From: Clostridium polynesiense
GTDB taxonomy: Bacteria; Bacillota; Clostridia; Clostridiales; Clostridiaceae
Length of the DNA stretch: 50,709 bases
NCBI RefSeq assembly: GCF_000820705.1
Contig: NZ_CCXI01000122.1
Location: forward strand, 1-50,709
Direction: 5' to 3'
Shown here: positions 26,146 through 33,757 of the stretch, in pieces
How the letters are laid out: the number at the start of each line of letters is the position of its first letter
Numbering within the stretch: position 1 is the first letter of the stretch
Notes under the pieces: model-generated
Seen by the model: the letters and a program-made list of their open reading frames with translations, nothing else
Database searches by the model: none
Told to the model about the DNA's origin: nothing
Program-made: the position numbers and the translations under genes

Positions 26146-28527
26146 TTAGTCATTCTTATTTTCTTCAGCATTATTCCAAAATCTTTTTAAATTATCCCTA
26201 AGCTCTTCCCTGTTTCTTATGAGCTTATAGGGGAGCCATTCAGGAGGCATAAGATTTTCATAGGCTGTGGTTGTAAATCTGTCATCGATTAAAAGGGCTG
26301 CTCCCTTATCTCTTTCCGTTCTTATAAGCCTTCCCACCGCCTGGAGCACCTTGTTCATGCCGGGATACATATAGGAATACTGATACCCCTTCCTCATTTC
26401 TTCATCAAAGTAATCCTTTATTATATTTCTTTCAAGCCCTAACTGAGGGAGTCCTACCCCTACTACCACAGCACCGATAAGCCTATCTCCGGTGAGGTCG
26501 ATACCCTCAGAAAATATTCCTCCAAGGACGCAGAAGCCCACTAAAGTTTCCTCAGGCTCTTCTTTAAACTCACGAAGGAATAGCTCTCTATCAGCTTCGC
26601 TCATATCTCCTGTCTGTATAATGCTTCTAATATCGTTGAACCTTTCCTTAAACCTTTCAGTTACTTCCTTCATATAGGCATAGGAAGGGAAGAATATCAT
26701 ATAATTTCCCTTTTTTACCGTTACAAAGCTGTATATATAATCTGTTATGATGTTATAAGTATCCTGTCTGTTTTTATATCTGGTAGATATTGGAGCTGTC
26801 ATTATTTCAATATTTTCTTTTGGGAAGGGAGAAGGAAGCCTCATCCTGTAGTCATCCTCGTCCCCTCCTAAAATCTCTTGAAAATAACTTAGAGGAGTCA
26901 GCGTGGCTGAAAAGATTATTTCTCCACGTGCCCTTTTCATTGCTTCTTTCAGATTCTTTGAAGGATCCAGACAGAATATTTTAAGCTTTACCTCCCTGTC
27001 AGAGGTATCAACATAGGTAACGTAGTGTTCATCATATAGCTCGCTGATATTTACAAAGCCGTTGCATTTAAAAAACAGCTCCATAATCTCTTCATAACCC
27101 TCTGTGCTTGGATTCTTTGTAAGATATTCTTCAGACTCTCTCATAAGTATCCTTAAGAGCTTATTAATATCCTCAGGAGCCTCCTTTTGCACAAAAGAGC
27201 TGCTGCCACCATCCTCGCAGATATGCCTCAGTTCTATAAAATAGGAATTAAGTGCATTGGAAGCCTTGTAAAGACCTGGAGCCTTTCCCTTTGTAAGCTT
27301 CTTAACCTTTAAAAAATCGCTTTTAATAAGCTCCGAAGAAAACATCTCTCTTGCTCTGTCTACTAAATTGTGTGCCTCATCTACCAAAAAGGCATACTTC
27401 TCACCGGAAGCTCCCTCCAAAAAGAATCTTTTAAGATAAACTCTTGGGTCGAAAGCGTAATTATAATCGCATATAATGCAGTCTGACCACAAGGCGATAT
27501 CAAGAGAAAACTCAAAAGGACAAACTCTGTGCTTCTCTGCATATTTTTCGATTATTTCCCGGGTAAAGTAATCTTCATTGGTAATTATGTCAAAAATAGC
27601 ATCATTTACTCTGTTAAAATGTCCATCTGCATATGGGCATCCTTCCGGAGAGCAGCTTTCGCCTTTGCAGAAACAGATCTTATCCTTTGCTGTCAAAGTA
27701 AGTACCTTTAAGTTCAGACCCTTTTCTTTTAGCTTTTGAAAAGACTCCTCTGCCACGCTTCTGGTTATGGTCTTTGCTGTAAGATAAAATATCCTGCTGA
27801 CCTTTCCTTCTCCCATAGCTTTAACTGCAGGAAATATAGTGGATATGGTCTTCCCTATTCCTGTAGGAGCCTGAACAAAAAGCTTTTTACCTTCCTTAAT
27901 GGTTCCAAAAGCTGCTACCGCAAGCTCTCTTTGACCGCTTCTATAATAAGGAAAAGGAAAGGGTGTTTTTGTAATGGAACCATCTCTGATACTTTCCCAT
28001 TCCAGGGTGTTTTCCGCCCATACATAGTATTTATCCAAAATCCCATAAAAGAACTCAGAAAGCTCCTCCTTTTTATATTGCTTAATAAAGCTTTTCACCT
28101 CTTCAGTGGTAAGGGAATAATATCTCAACATCACAGAAATCTCTGAAAGTCCCTGCTCATCAGCATACATAAAAGCGTAGCACTTAGCCTGAGCCCAATG
28201 AAGCAGGTTATAGTCCTCATTTATATAAGAAAGCTCCTTATTAGTGCTTTTAATCTCTTCTATTATCTTTTTCCCATCTTCTTCGATAATGCCGTCCATC
28301 CTGCCTTCTACCACTATATTTAAGCTTTCATACTGAATTCTCTTTTTTATATAAACCTCACTGGAATACTTCTCAAATTCTGTACTGTTGATCTTTTGAA
28401 GCTTCTGATGAGCCTTAGTTCCCTCCTGGGCCCTTGAGGAGCTCATAAATTTACTGTCTATGCTTCCCTCTCTTAAAATAAACTCCACCAGATTCCGTAC
28501 GGATATATTTACTTCTCTATCAGACAT
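26146..28527 (-). CDS. PD-(D/E)XK nuclease-XPD/DinG-type helicase fusion
   Basis: The 793-residue protein has two parts. Residues about 1-190 look like a RecB/Cas4-type nuclease: HQKL, then VVEGRMDGII and KKIIEEIKST supply the expected Asp and E-x-K. Residues about 195-785 are an XPD/DinG-type superfamily 2 helicase: QAPTGIGKT (motif I), VDEAHN (DEAH box), and QAVGRLIRTERDKG (motif VI). Four Cys (CFCKGESC region near 280, CP near 335 and C-x-x-C near 350) are candidates for the family's 4Fe-4S cluster. It probably unwinds and trims DNA during repair. Start ATG follows GAGGG. Single gene on the minus strand. Confidence 0.88.
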   Translation of the reverse strand: MSDREVNISVRNLVEFILREGSIDSKFMSSSRAQEGTKAHQKLQKINSTEFEKYSSEVYIKKRIQYESLNIVVEGRMDGIIEEDGKKIIEEIKSTNKELSYINEDYNLLHWAQAKCYAFMYADEQGLSEISVMLRYYSLTTEEVKSFIKQYKKEELSEFFYGILDKYYVWAENTLEWESIRDGSITKTPFPFPYYRSGQRELAVAAFGTIKEGKKLFVQAPTGIGKTISTIFPAVKAMGEGKVSRIFYLTAKTITRSVAEESFQKLKEKGLNLKVLTLTAKDKICFCKGESCSPEGCPYADGHFNRVNDAIFDIITNEDYFTREIIEKYAEKHRVCPFEFSLDIALWSDCIICDYNYAFDPRVYLKRFFLEGASGEKYAFLVDEAHNLVDRAREMFSSELIKSDFLKVKKLTKGKAPGLYKASNALNSYFIELRHICEDGGSSSFVQKEAPEDINKLLRILMRESEEYLTKNPSTEGYEEIMELFFKCNGFVNISELYDEHYVTYVDTSDREVKLKIFCLDPSKNLKEAMKRARGEIIFSATLTPLSYFQEILGGDEDDYRMRLPSPFPKENIEIMTAPISTRYKNRQDTYNIITDYIYSFVTVKKGNYMIFFPSYAYMKEVTERFKERFNDIRSIIQTGDMSEADRELFLREFKEEPEETLVGFCVLGGIFSEGIDLTGDRLIGAVVVGVGLPQLGLERNIIKDYFDEEMRKGYQYSYMYPGMNKVLQAVGRLIRTERDKGAALLIDDRFTTTAYENLMPPEWLPYKLIRNREELRDNLKRFWNNAEENKND

Positions 28528-28777
28528 TAATATCCCTCATTTTAATCTATAGTATAAGCAGCTCATAAAGCCTAAAAATTCAAAGGAATTATTAAAATTT
28601 TTATATTTATGAAACCACTAATTAACATGTATATTATATCTTAATATTAGTAAATATAAAAACATCTATATAGAAATATAGAAACAGTTGAAACGCTTAT
28701 ATAGAATATTGCAGCTAATCCTAATAAAATCACAGCGTAACTATAGAATCAATTATATAATAATTTCAAATATTTGT

Positions 28778-28806
28778 TTGACAGTAGTGATTGTAAAGCA
28801 TATAAT
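28778..28806 (+). promoter_or_regulatory. Perfect consensus sigma-A promoter of the HesB gene
   Basis: TTGACA (28778-28783), exactly 17 bases, TATAAT (28801-28806). The rest of 28528-28777 is AT-rich and I see no gene in it. Confidence 0.85.
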
Positions 28807-28813
28807 ATATTAT

Positions 28814-28830
28814 ATACCCCTTGAGGGTAT
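28814..28830 (+). promoter_or_regulatory. CsoR/CstR-like palindromic operator
   Basis: ATACCC-CTTGA-GGGTAT is a perfect 6-bp inverted repeat with a 5-base centre, placed at about +1 of the promoter and just before the ribosome site. It looks like operators of the CsoR/RcnR/CstR family (ATACCCC...GGGTAT). A repressor bound here would block transcription. Confidence 0.5.
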
Positions 28831-28844
28831 TTGGAGGTGAGATT

Positions 28845-29135
28845 TTGGATATTAATATTAGTCAGGATACAGCAGCACGTCTGCTGGTAGAGCTTAAAGA
28901 AAAAGGAAAAAGTGCAGCAAGAATAGTAATACGTGGTTTTGGCTGAGGCGGTCCAACTTTAGGAATTGCTCTGGATGAGCAAAGAGAAAATGATGAGGTT
29001 ACTGAAGCACACGGATTAAAAATAGTAGCAGAAAAAGATTTTTCATATCTTCTTGAAGATGCAAAAATAGTCCATAGCAGAGGTATATTTGGAACTAAAT
29101 TCAATGTAATGACTAAAAATTCTGGAAGCTGTTAA
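28845..29135 (+). CDS. HesB-like selenoprotein (TGA read as selenocysteine)
   Basis: The frame runs from TTG 28845 to TAA 29133-29135 (96 residues) with one in-frame TGA at codon 34 (28944-28946). Residues around it read IVIRGFG-U-GGPTLGIALDE, where HesB/IscA-like relatives have Cys in GFGCGGP. Reading continues in frame with good family similarity on both sides and ends in GSC. GGAGG (28833-28837) lies 7 bases before the TTG. A hairpin suited to selenocysteine insertion lies 19 bases after the TGA. HesB-like proteins bind Fe-S clusters or metal; a selenocysteine form is known in clostridia, with function unsettled. An ordinary stop would leave a 33-residue stub. Confidence 0.88.
28966..28982 (+). 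promoter_or_regulatory. Candidate bacterial SECIS hairpin
   Basis: TTGCTC-TGGAT-GAGCAA forms a perfect 6-bp stem with GG at loop positions 2-3. The loop G lies about 27 bases after the TGA, inside the 16-37 base range described for bacterial SECIS elements. SelB would bind it to deliver Sec-tRNA. Confidence 0.65.
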
Positions 29136-29182
29136 ATTAAAAATCCAATAATTATTTTAAAACCCGCAGATATATGTTTACC

Positions 29183-29226
29183 ACCGCTGAGCTTTGTTAA
29201 TAAATTTGCTCAGCGGCATTGTTTTG
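29183..29226 (+). terminator. Terminator after the HesB selenoprotein gene
   Basis: CCGCTGAGC (29184-29192) pairs perfectly with GCTCAGCGG (29208-29216) and is followed by CATTGTTTTG, a modest T-tract. Confidence 0.6.
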
Positions 29227-29264
29227 TCCAAAATATAAAAACATAGAATTTTGTCAATTTAAAT

Positions 29265-29344
29265 AAAAAAAAAACGTAAACCTAAATACAAGGCTTACGT
29301 GTTGGTGAGATATTATAAATTAAGGGGGAATATTATACTTTAAT
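29265..29344 (-). ncRNA. Candidate C-rich small RNA with T10 terminator
   Basis: On the minus strand a TATAAT (29356-29351) is followed by about 80 bases that contain an unpaired CCCCC run and CTCACCAACAC, then a stem (ACGTAAGCC / GGTTTACGT with one mismatch, 29300-29274) and ten T residues. No open frame is visible. It shares its general build with the two candidates at 24445-24931 but has only weak upstream repeats. Apart from this and the HesB terminator I see nothing in 29136-29516. Confidence 0.5.
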
Positions 29345-29516
29345 ACTTATATTATAGTATGTTACTATTAACAAACTGTTAAGATTTGGTAACTTATTTA
29401 TAAATTAATCCCATTTATTCTCAATATTTTTATATATAACCAAATAAATTTAGAAGCAATTATAAAAATATGGATTAATTATTATTTACCGGATTTATGT
29501 TCTCTCAGGAATGAAT

Positions 29517-29678
29517 CTACCTTTGTTTTTTCTCTTCATGGAGTAAATTCATAATTTGAGCCAGGTTGCTTATTGTGAGAGTCAGTACTTCCAGCTTCTG
29601 TTCCACCCTTACCAGAAGATATAGAGAAACAGCGATGGGAAATCCAACATTACCTATAAGATTTACTATATGATCCAT
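29517..29678 (-). CDS. YvrJ family mini-protein
   Basis: The 53-residue protein begins MDHIVNLIGNVGFPIAVSLY, the signature of the YvrJ family. It has one membrane helix (about 5-24) and a charged helical tail (LLVRVEQKLEVL onward) likely to form a short coiled coil. Family members of this length are widespread in Firmicutes; their function is unknown. Start ATG is preceded by GGGAGTGA. Confidence 0.8.
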   Translation of the reverse strand: MDHIVNLIGNVGFPIAVSLYLLVRVEQKLEVLTLTISNLAQIMNLLHEEKKQR

Positions 29679-29733
29679 TTATATCACTCCCTTCACCAAT
29701 TATATATGCAGCAAGGGATAGTTTTTACAAAAT

Positions 29734-29772
29734 AAAAAACCTGATTATGAAAATATTTTTTTACAATCAGGC
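29734..29772 (-). terminator. Terminator of the DUF1836 gene
   Basis: On the minus strand CCTGATT (29771-29765) pairs with AATCAGG (29746-29740) and is followed by six T residues. Confidence 0.75.
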
Positions 29773-29821
29773 TTTAATTTATTATTTATTAAGCTTTCAG
29801 GCATAAATTATTTGCTAGTTT

Positions 29822-30412
29822 TTATTCATTATACTCACTTACAAGCCTTTGAACCATCTTTTTAATCACGCTGGCCTGAGAAATAAGCGACATAACCGTA
29901 AGAAAAAGCATTATCCTCTCATGATCTCTTCCTTTTAGATTAAGCTTTGAAGCAATGTCATTTAACTTTTTCTCATTAAAAAAAGGATTGGAGGAAAAAT
30001 CCTTAAAACTATCCATATGGATTTCTGAAAATATCTTATATGCATCTTCCCAGGAAATAATATCATCTTCACGGTTGTTTATTTCATTAAATGCAAGTCT
30101 AAAAACCTTTCTTATTTCTTCACTGGTAAGTACAGGTCTCATATAGCTTAATAAAACTAATTGAGCGAGGTGGAGCTTTGTATATCCCCTTTTTTTACCG
30201 TCTTCCGGCTTTGATATTATTTCACTTTTAATGTAGTTTTGAACTATATTATTTGTGTATTTATCTTCAGTGAACTTATCATTTAGATAATCTATTACCT
30301 GAGACAGAAACAGATCATATTTAGGAAGGTCTTCATAAGGCACCATATTATTCTTAGACATTTCTTCAGCTAAATTCATTAAATAAGCCATATCAAATTC
30401 AGGTTTAGACAT
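29822..30412 (-). CDS. DUF1836 domain protein
   Basis: The 196-residue cytoplasmic protein has a core of about residues 22-130 that resembles DUF1836: DLPKYDLFLSQVIDYLN, then TNNIVQNYIKSEII, then KKRGYTKLHLAQLVLLSYMRPVLTSEEIRKVF. The latter part looks like a winged-helix or MerR-like DNA-binding fold (YTKxHL), and family members are suspected regulators without proven targets. The C-terminal third is helical. Start ATG follows AGGAGG. Its single-gene transcript has its own terminator. It is transcribed away from the DnaA-box cluster. Confidence 0.72.
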   Translation of the reverse strand: MSKPEFDMAYLMNLAEEMSKNNMVPYEDLPKYDLFLSQVIDYLNDKFTEDKYTNNIVQNYIKSEIISKPEDGKKRGYTKLHLAQLVLLSYMRPVLTSEEIRKVFRLAFNEINNREDDIISWEDAYKIFSEIHMDSFKDFSSNPFFNEKKLNDIASKLNLKGRDHERIMLFLTVMSLISQASVIKKMVQRLVSEYNE

Positions 30413-30617
30413 CTATATACCTCCTCAATGTAGTTGTAATTGTCTATTATTATAATATAATATTATACAGTATAAAAAAACTCTTTTCAAGTAAACCTTA
30501 CCATGTAAAATTCATAATTAAATATTTGTAGTTTTAGTAAAATTTATATTCAGCTATTTATAGTCCTGAAAATTTTCAACAAGCTAGTTTTAATGCTAAA
30601 CTCGCTTAAAAAGCGAC

Positions 30618-30845
30618 TTATCAACAAAAATTGGTTAGTTATCCACATTTTTTGTTGATAACTTTCCACAAGCATGAGAATAACACTTAATCATACCTAG
30701 GAGTTATGAACATTATCCACAATCACCTTGTGGATAAGTTGTTGGTTTCCTGTGAAATAGTAGGTTATTTTTCAACAAATTATTAACAAAATGAATTATT
30801 TGATGTGAATAACTTCTTAGCTTATTTATGCACATATGTGGAAAA
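30618..30845. other. DnaA-box cluster (candidate replication or DnaA-titration site)
   Basis: Five exact matches to TTATNCACA lie at 30639-30647 (+), 30713-30721 (+), 30729-30737 (-), 30804-30812 (-) and 30826-30834 (+). One-mismatch copies lie at 30618-30626 (+), 30653-30661 (-) and 30837-30845 (-). Two of the exact boxes form an inverted pair (30713-30737). AT-rich DNA follows to about 31060. No dnaA or dnaN gene is in the window, so this may be a secondary origin part, a DnaA reservoir, or a regulatory site. Apart from this cluster and the abrB control region, I see no gene in 30413-31460. Confidence 0.7.
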
Positions 30846-31108
30846 CTTATGCCACAGGAAAATATTATACGCCTTCTCTCAAAAATTGTATATCGGAAAT
30901 TTTAGAAATAATTTTCTAATTGAATATTAGAATCAATTAAAATTTTTCTATTAATTTACATTATGTCAGTTTAACGAAGGTTTTATGCATAAAACTAAAG
31001 AAGCATTATGATATAAAATACTAAATGGTTATATTATGGAAGTAATTTTTCTGCACTAATTCCTTATGAACACAGCTATGTAATAAAAAGGAACTTATAA
31101 GACAAGCC

Positions 31109-31115
31109 TTCGACA
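31109..31115 (-). promoter_or_regulatory. Spo0A box (perfect TGTCGAA)
   Basis: TTCGACA on the plus strand is a perfect reverse 0A box, about 340 bases before abrB and about 260 bases after the DnaA cluster. Spo0A binding near origins is known in Bacillus; a single 7-mer can also occur by chance. Confidence 0.3.
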
Positions 31116-31295
31116 TAAACTAAAGTTCATCCCCAATTTATTACTATTTTATTTATTTTATAAAATTAATGTAGATTTCCTGTTAATTTTTAGTAGAATC
31201 ACTTCTGCTTCCAAAATTAAATTATCATTAAAGACCAATAAATACAAGGCTTTAAGGATGATTAATATTTTTTTAAAATAATCTTTCTATATATA

Positions 31296-31324
31296 TTGAC
31301 ATTTCTATTTTATGGTAGTATAGT
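31296..31324 (+). promoter_or_regulatory. abrB promoter P1 (sigma-A)
   Basis: TTGACA (31296-31301), 17 bases, TATAGT (31319-31324). It leaves a leader of about 130 bases before abrB. Confidence 0.75.
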
Positions 31325-31385
31325 ATCTATAGTAAGTTAAATATGGTAAAAAAATTGTAATAAGTAGAAAAAAATAAATTAATGT

Positions 31386-31414
31386 TTGACGGTTTATTAC
31401 AAAATTGTTACAAT
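31386..31414 (+). promoter_or_regulatory. abrB promoter P2 (sigma-A) overlapped by a WalR-like box
   Basis: TTGACG (31386-31391), 17 bases, TACAAT (31409-31414). On the minus strand TGTAAC (31412-31407), 5 bases, TGTAAT (31401-31396) fits TGTWAH-N5-TGTWAH and covers the spacer and -10, a place suited to repression. Confidence 0.6.
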
Positions 31415-31426
31415 AATATAAGACGA

Positions 31427-31433
31427 TGTCGAA
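31427..31433 (+). promoter_or_regulatory. Spo0A box in the abrB leader
   Basis: TGTCGAA is a perfect 0A box at about +7 to +13 of P2. In Bacillus, Spo0A represses abrB from boxes just after the start point, so its place here fits the same logic. Confidence 0.6.
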
Positions 31434-31460
31434 TTATGTAATATTAGGAGGAAGAGTTTT

Positions 31461-31706
31461 ATGAAATCCACAGGTGTAGTAAGAAGAGTAGACGAATTAG
31501 GAAGAATAGTTATTCCAATCGAACTAAGAAGAACATTAGATATCGCAGAAAAGGATGCTCTAGAAATATATGTTGATGGAGAGCAAATCATATTAAAGAA
31601 ATATGAGCCTGCATGCATATTCTGCGGAGACGCTAGAGACGTAGTAAACTACAAAGGCAAAAACATCTGTAAAAACTGCTTAGGCGAACTTAAATCAGAC
31701 AAATAA
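31461..31706 (+). CDS. abrB: AbrB transition-state regulator
   Basis: The 81-residue protein has the N-terminal swapped-hairpin DNA-binding domain of AbrB (STGVVRRVDELGRIVIPIELRRTL, residues 3-26), with the conserved Arg residues, followed by DALEIYVDGEQIILKKY. Its C-terminal half is the clostridial type with CIFC and CKNC, four Cys spaced as in a small zinc-binding site. It represses stationary-phase and solvent/sporulation genes in relatives. AGGAGG precedes the ATG at proper spacing. It has two predicted promoters and a Spo0A box, so levels probably fall when Spo0A is phosphorylated. A strong terminator follows. Confidence 0.95.
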   Translation: MKSTGVVRRVDELGRIVIPIELRRTLDIAEKDALEIYVDGEQIILKKYEPACIFCGDARDVVNYKGKNICKNCLGELKSDK

Positions 31707-31718
31707 AAGAAATTTAAA

Positions 31719-31764
31719 GGCTGTGCCTGATGATAACAATCATCCAGGCACAGCCCTTCTTTTT
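31719..31764 (+). terminator. Terminator after abrB
   Basis: GGCTGTGCCTG (31719-31729) pairs perfectly with CAGGCACAGCC (31745-31755). ATGAT and ATCAT extend the stem, and a CTTCTTTTT tract follows. It may also end rsmI transcripts from the other side. Confidence 0.85.
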
Positions 31765-31793
31765 ATTTAAATCTTAAAGTATTAAAAAATTGT

Positions 31794-32633
31794 TTATAAA
31801 TCAATTGAATGCCTATATACCTCTGATTTTGGAAGATTCCTGTCTTTAGCTACCTGCTTAATCGCTTCTTTTTTGCTCAGCCCTTCATTAATGTATTTTA
31901 ATATATGCTGAGGTATTGTGAGTTTCTCCCACTGCTTAAGCCTTTCTTCCTCTATTTTTTCAAGGCTCTTCCCCTCCATGACAAGCACATACTCTCCTCT
32001 TGGCTGCAGATTTTCGTAGTATTCCAAAGCATCATTAAGAGGAAGCCTTATTATCTCTTCATGGAGCTTGGTAAGCTCTCTGCATAATGCTATGTTCCTG
32101 TTTCCAAACTCCTTCAGCAGAAATTCCAAAGTATCCCTTAGACGGTGTGGAGCTTCATAGAAAATTATGGTTTCTGTCCTTTCCTTTAACTCCTCAGCTA
32201 TAGGAAGCCTTTCTTTATTTTCTCTGGGGAGAAAGCCCCTGAATATGAATTTAGAGGTATCAAGGCCTGAATACACTAGAGCAGTGGTTATAGCAGTGGC
32301 TCCGGGAAGGACTTCAAAATCTATGTTATTTTCTATGCACTTATTTACTATCACACTTCCTGGATCTGAAATTCCGGGAGTTCCTGCATCTGTAACTAAA
32401 GCTACATTCTCCCCTCCTTCAAGCCTCTTTATTATATCTTCGCTTTTATCCCCTTCATTATGCTGGTGGTAGCTTATTAAGGGCTTTTTTATCTCATAAT
32501 GGTTAAGAAGCTTAAGGCTCTGCCTGGTATCCTCTGCCGCTATTATATCCGCATTTTTAAGAACCTCCAGAGCTCTTAAGGTTATATCTTTAAGATTCCC
32601 AATAGGGGTAGGAACTAAATACAGCTTTCCCAA
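31794..32633 (-). CDS. rsmI: 16S rRNA (cytidine-2'-O)-methyltransferase
   Basis: The 279-residue tetrapyrrole-methylase-fold enzyme opens with LYLVPTPIGNLKDITLRAL and has AAEDTRQSLKLLNHY, SYHQHNE, VTDAGTPGISDPG and FYEAPHRL, all RsmI (YabC/YraL) signatures. It methylates the ribose of C1402 in 16S rRNA. Length and C-terminal helix (EGLSKKEAIKQVAKD) are normal. It lies 14 bp after trmN6 and is co-transcribed with it. In Bacillus the same genes lie near abrB and the replication origin. Confidence 0.96.
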   Translation of the reverse strand: MGKLYLVPTPIGNLKDITLRALEVLKNADIIAAEDTRQSLKLLNHYEIKKPLISYHQHNEGDKSEDIIKRLEGGENVALVTDAGTPGISDPGSVIVNKCIENNIDFEVLPGATAITTALVYSGLDTSKFIFRGFLPRENKERLPIAEELKERTETIIFYEAPHRLRDTLEFLLKEFGNRNIALCRELTKLHEEIIRLPLNDALEYYENLQPRGEYVLVMEGKSLEKIEEERLKQWEKLTIPQHILKYINEGLSKKEAIKQVAKDRNLPKSEVYRHSIDL

Positions 32634-32647
32634 TTTTATATCCCTCC

Positions 32648-33442
32648 TTATACTCTTCCATATATCCTGTCAATTTCTTCAGAATAACCGCCTTCATCCT
32701 TATATACATATAAAGGAGGCATAAATTTTAAATAAGCTCCTCCGTCTCTCTGACCTTCCACCAAAACTATGTTAGGTGCTTTTTTAGTATTTGGATGAAC
32801 CATCCTTATAGTTTTAGGCTCTATTTTATATTTTCTCATCATACACAATATATCAGCAAGCCTTTCCGGCCTATGAACCATAAACAGCCTTCCGTTGTCC
32901 TTAAGAAGAATTCTTGCAGCGTAAATTACATCTTCTAAGGTACACAAAATCTCATGTCTTGCTATGGCATTTTTATCTTCAGGATTCAATATACCGGAAT
33001 TTTTAAGCTTATAGGGAGGATTTACCGTAATCACATCAGCCCTTTCCATCCCTTTAAGAAGTTTTATATCCTTTATATCTCCATGAATAAATTTCATCCT
33101 GTCATTAAGGTGGTTTAGCTCTGTGCTCCTTTGCGCCATCTCCACCATTTCCTTTTGAATTTCAATGCCGGTTATGCTTTCAGCTTCTGTTTTGCCTGCT
33201 ATTATAAAAGGAACTATACCGGTTCCGGTGCACATATCTATTACCCTGTGCTTGTTTTTAACCTTTGCAAAGTTAGCAAGAAGTACAGCATCTACTCCAA
33301 ATCTGAAGGCTTCTTTTTTTTGAATTATCCTTATTCCTTTAAGCTGAAGATCATCTAAGGTTTCTTCTTCCCTTACCAAAGAATCAGGAGTTGTAATATT
33401 ATCTTTTTCATTATTGACATCGACATTTTTATTTTCTTTCAT
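32648..33442 (-). CDS. tRNA1(Val) (adenine-N6)-methyltransferase-like protein
   Basis: The 264-residue class I methyltransferase has GIRIIQKKEAFRFGVDAVLLANF before the SAM motif VIDMCTGTGIVPFI, an acidic ITGIEIQ motif and the N6-adenine motif NPPYK. The set matches the TrmN6/YfiC (YabB in Bacillus) family. It probably methylates an adenine in a tRNA anticodon loop. The N-terminal 30 residues are charged and not conserved. Start ATG 33442 follows AAAGGAAG. It is the first gene of the trmN6-rsmI pair. Confidence 0.9.
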   Translation of the reverse strand: MKENKNVDVNNEKDNITTPDSLVREEETLDDLQLKGIRIIQKKEAFRFGVDAVLLANFAKVKNKHRVIDMCTGTGIVPFIIAGKTEAESITGIEIQKEMVEMAQRSTELNHLNDRMKFIHGDIKDIKLLKGMERADVITVNPPYKLKNSGILNPEDKNAIARHEILCTLEDVIYAARILLKDNGRLFMVHRPERLADILCMMRKYKIEPKTIRMVHPNTKKAPNIVLVEGQRDGGAYLKFMPPLYVYKDEGGYSEEIDRIYGRV

Positions 33443-33757
33443 ATTTTATCTTCCTTTAAGCTTTATATATTAAATTTTAAGCTGCTTCTTAATCCTATTT
33501 TTCTATAGTTATAATTCTGAAGCTTATACATCCTATCTAAAGGAATTATACCTCTTTGAATAATAGCATATTTTACATTATTCCACAAAGGCAGCATTTT
33601 AGTTCATCATATTACTGAAATAATTATAAAATCTGTTAAATACTTCGAAAGATAGTCGAATATTAATATATAGGATATATAGATAAATGAGTGGGATCAT
33701 TCATTATATAATCAAGTTAAACTTATAATTTAATTTTATTTTATTTAGGGGGTTATT
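33443..33757 (+). promoter_or_regulatory. Intergenic stretch with possible sigma-D promoter for the chemoreceptor gene
   Basis: TAAA (33637-33640), 14 bases, then GTCGAATA (33655-33662) partly fits the motility sigma-D consensus (TAAA-N15-GCCGATAT). A GGGGG ribosome site precedes the chemoreceptor ATG. No convincing gene lies here; a 44-codon minus-strand frame at 33463-33597 has no ribosome site. Confidence 0.35.

Noticed and set aside
28952-28975. TCCA/TGGA stem after the TGA as a SECIS element.
   Set aside because: Only 4 bp with a large loop; the TTGCTC/GAGCAA hairpin at 28966-28982 is more stable and better placed.
28862-29104. An 80-codon minus-strand frame opposite the HesB gene.
   Set aside because: It is a shadow of the selenoprotein frame; promoter, ribosome site and protein similarity all support the plus strand.
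29351-29394. Possible 11-bp-spaced hexamers (AGTTAC, CTTAAC, GTTAAT) before the third small RNA.
   Set aside because: Matches to the WalR consensus are poor and the distance to the -10 differs from the two good promoters.
33463-33597. A 44-codon minus-strand open frame just upstream of the trmN6-like gene.
   Set aside because: No ribosome site, no recognisable motif, and a frame of this length is not rare in such AT-rich DNA.
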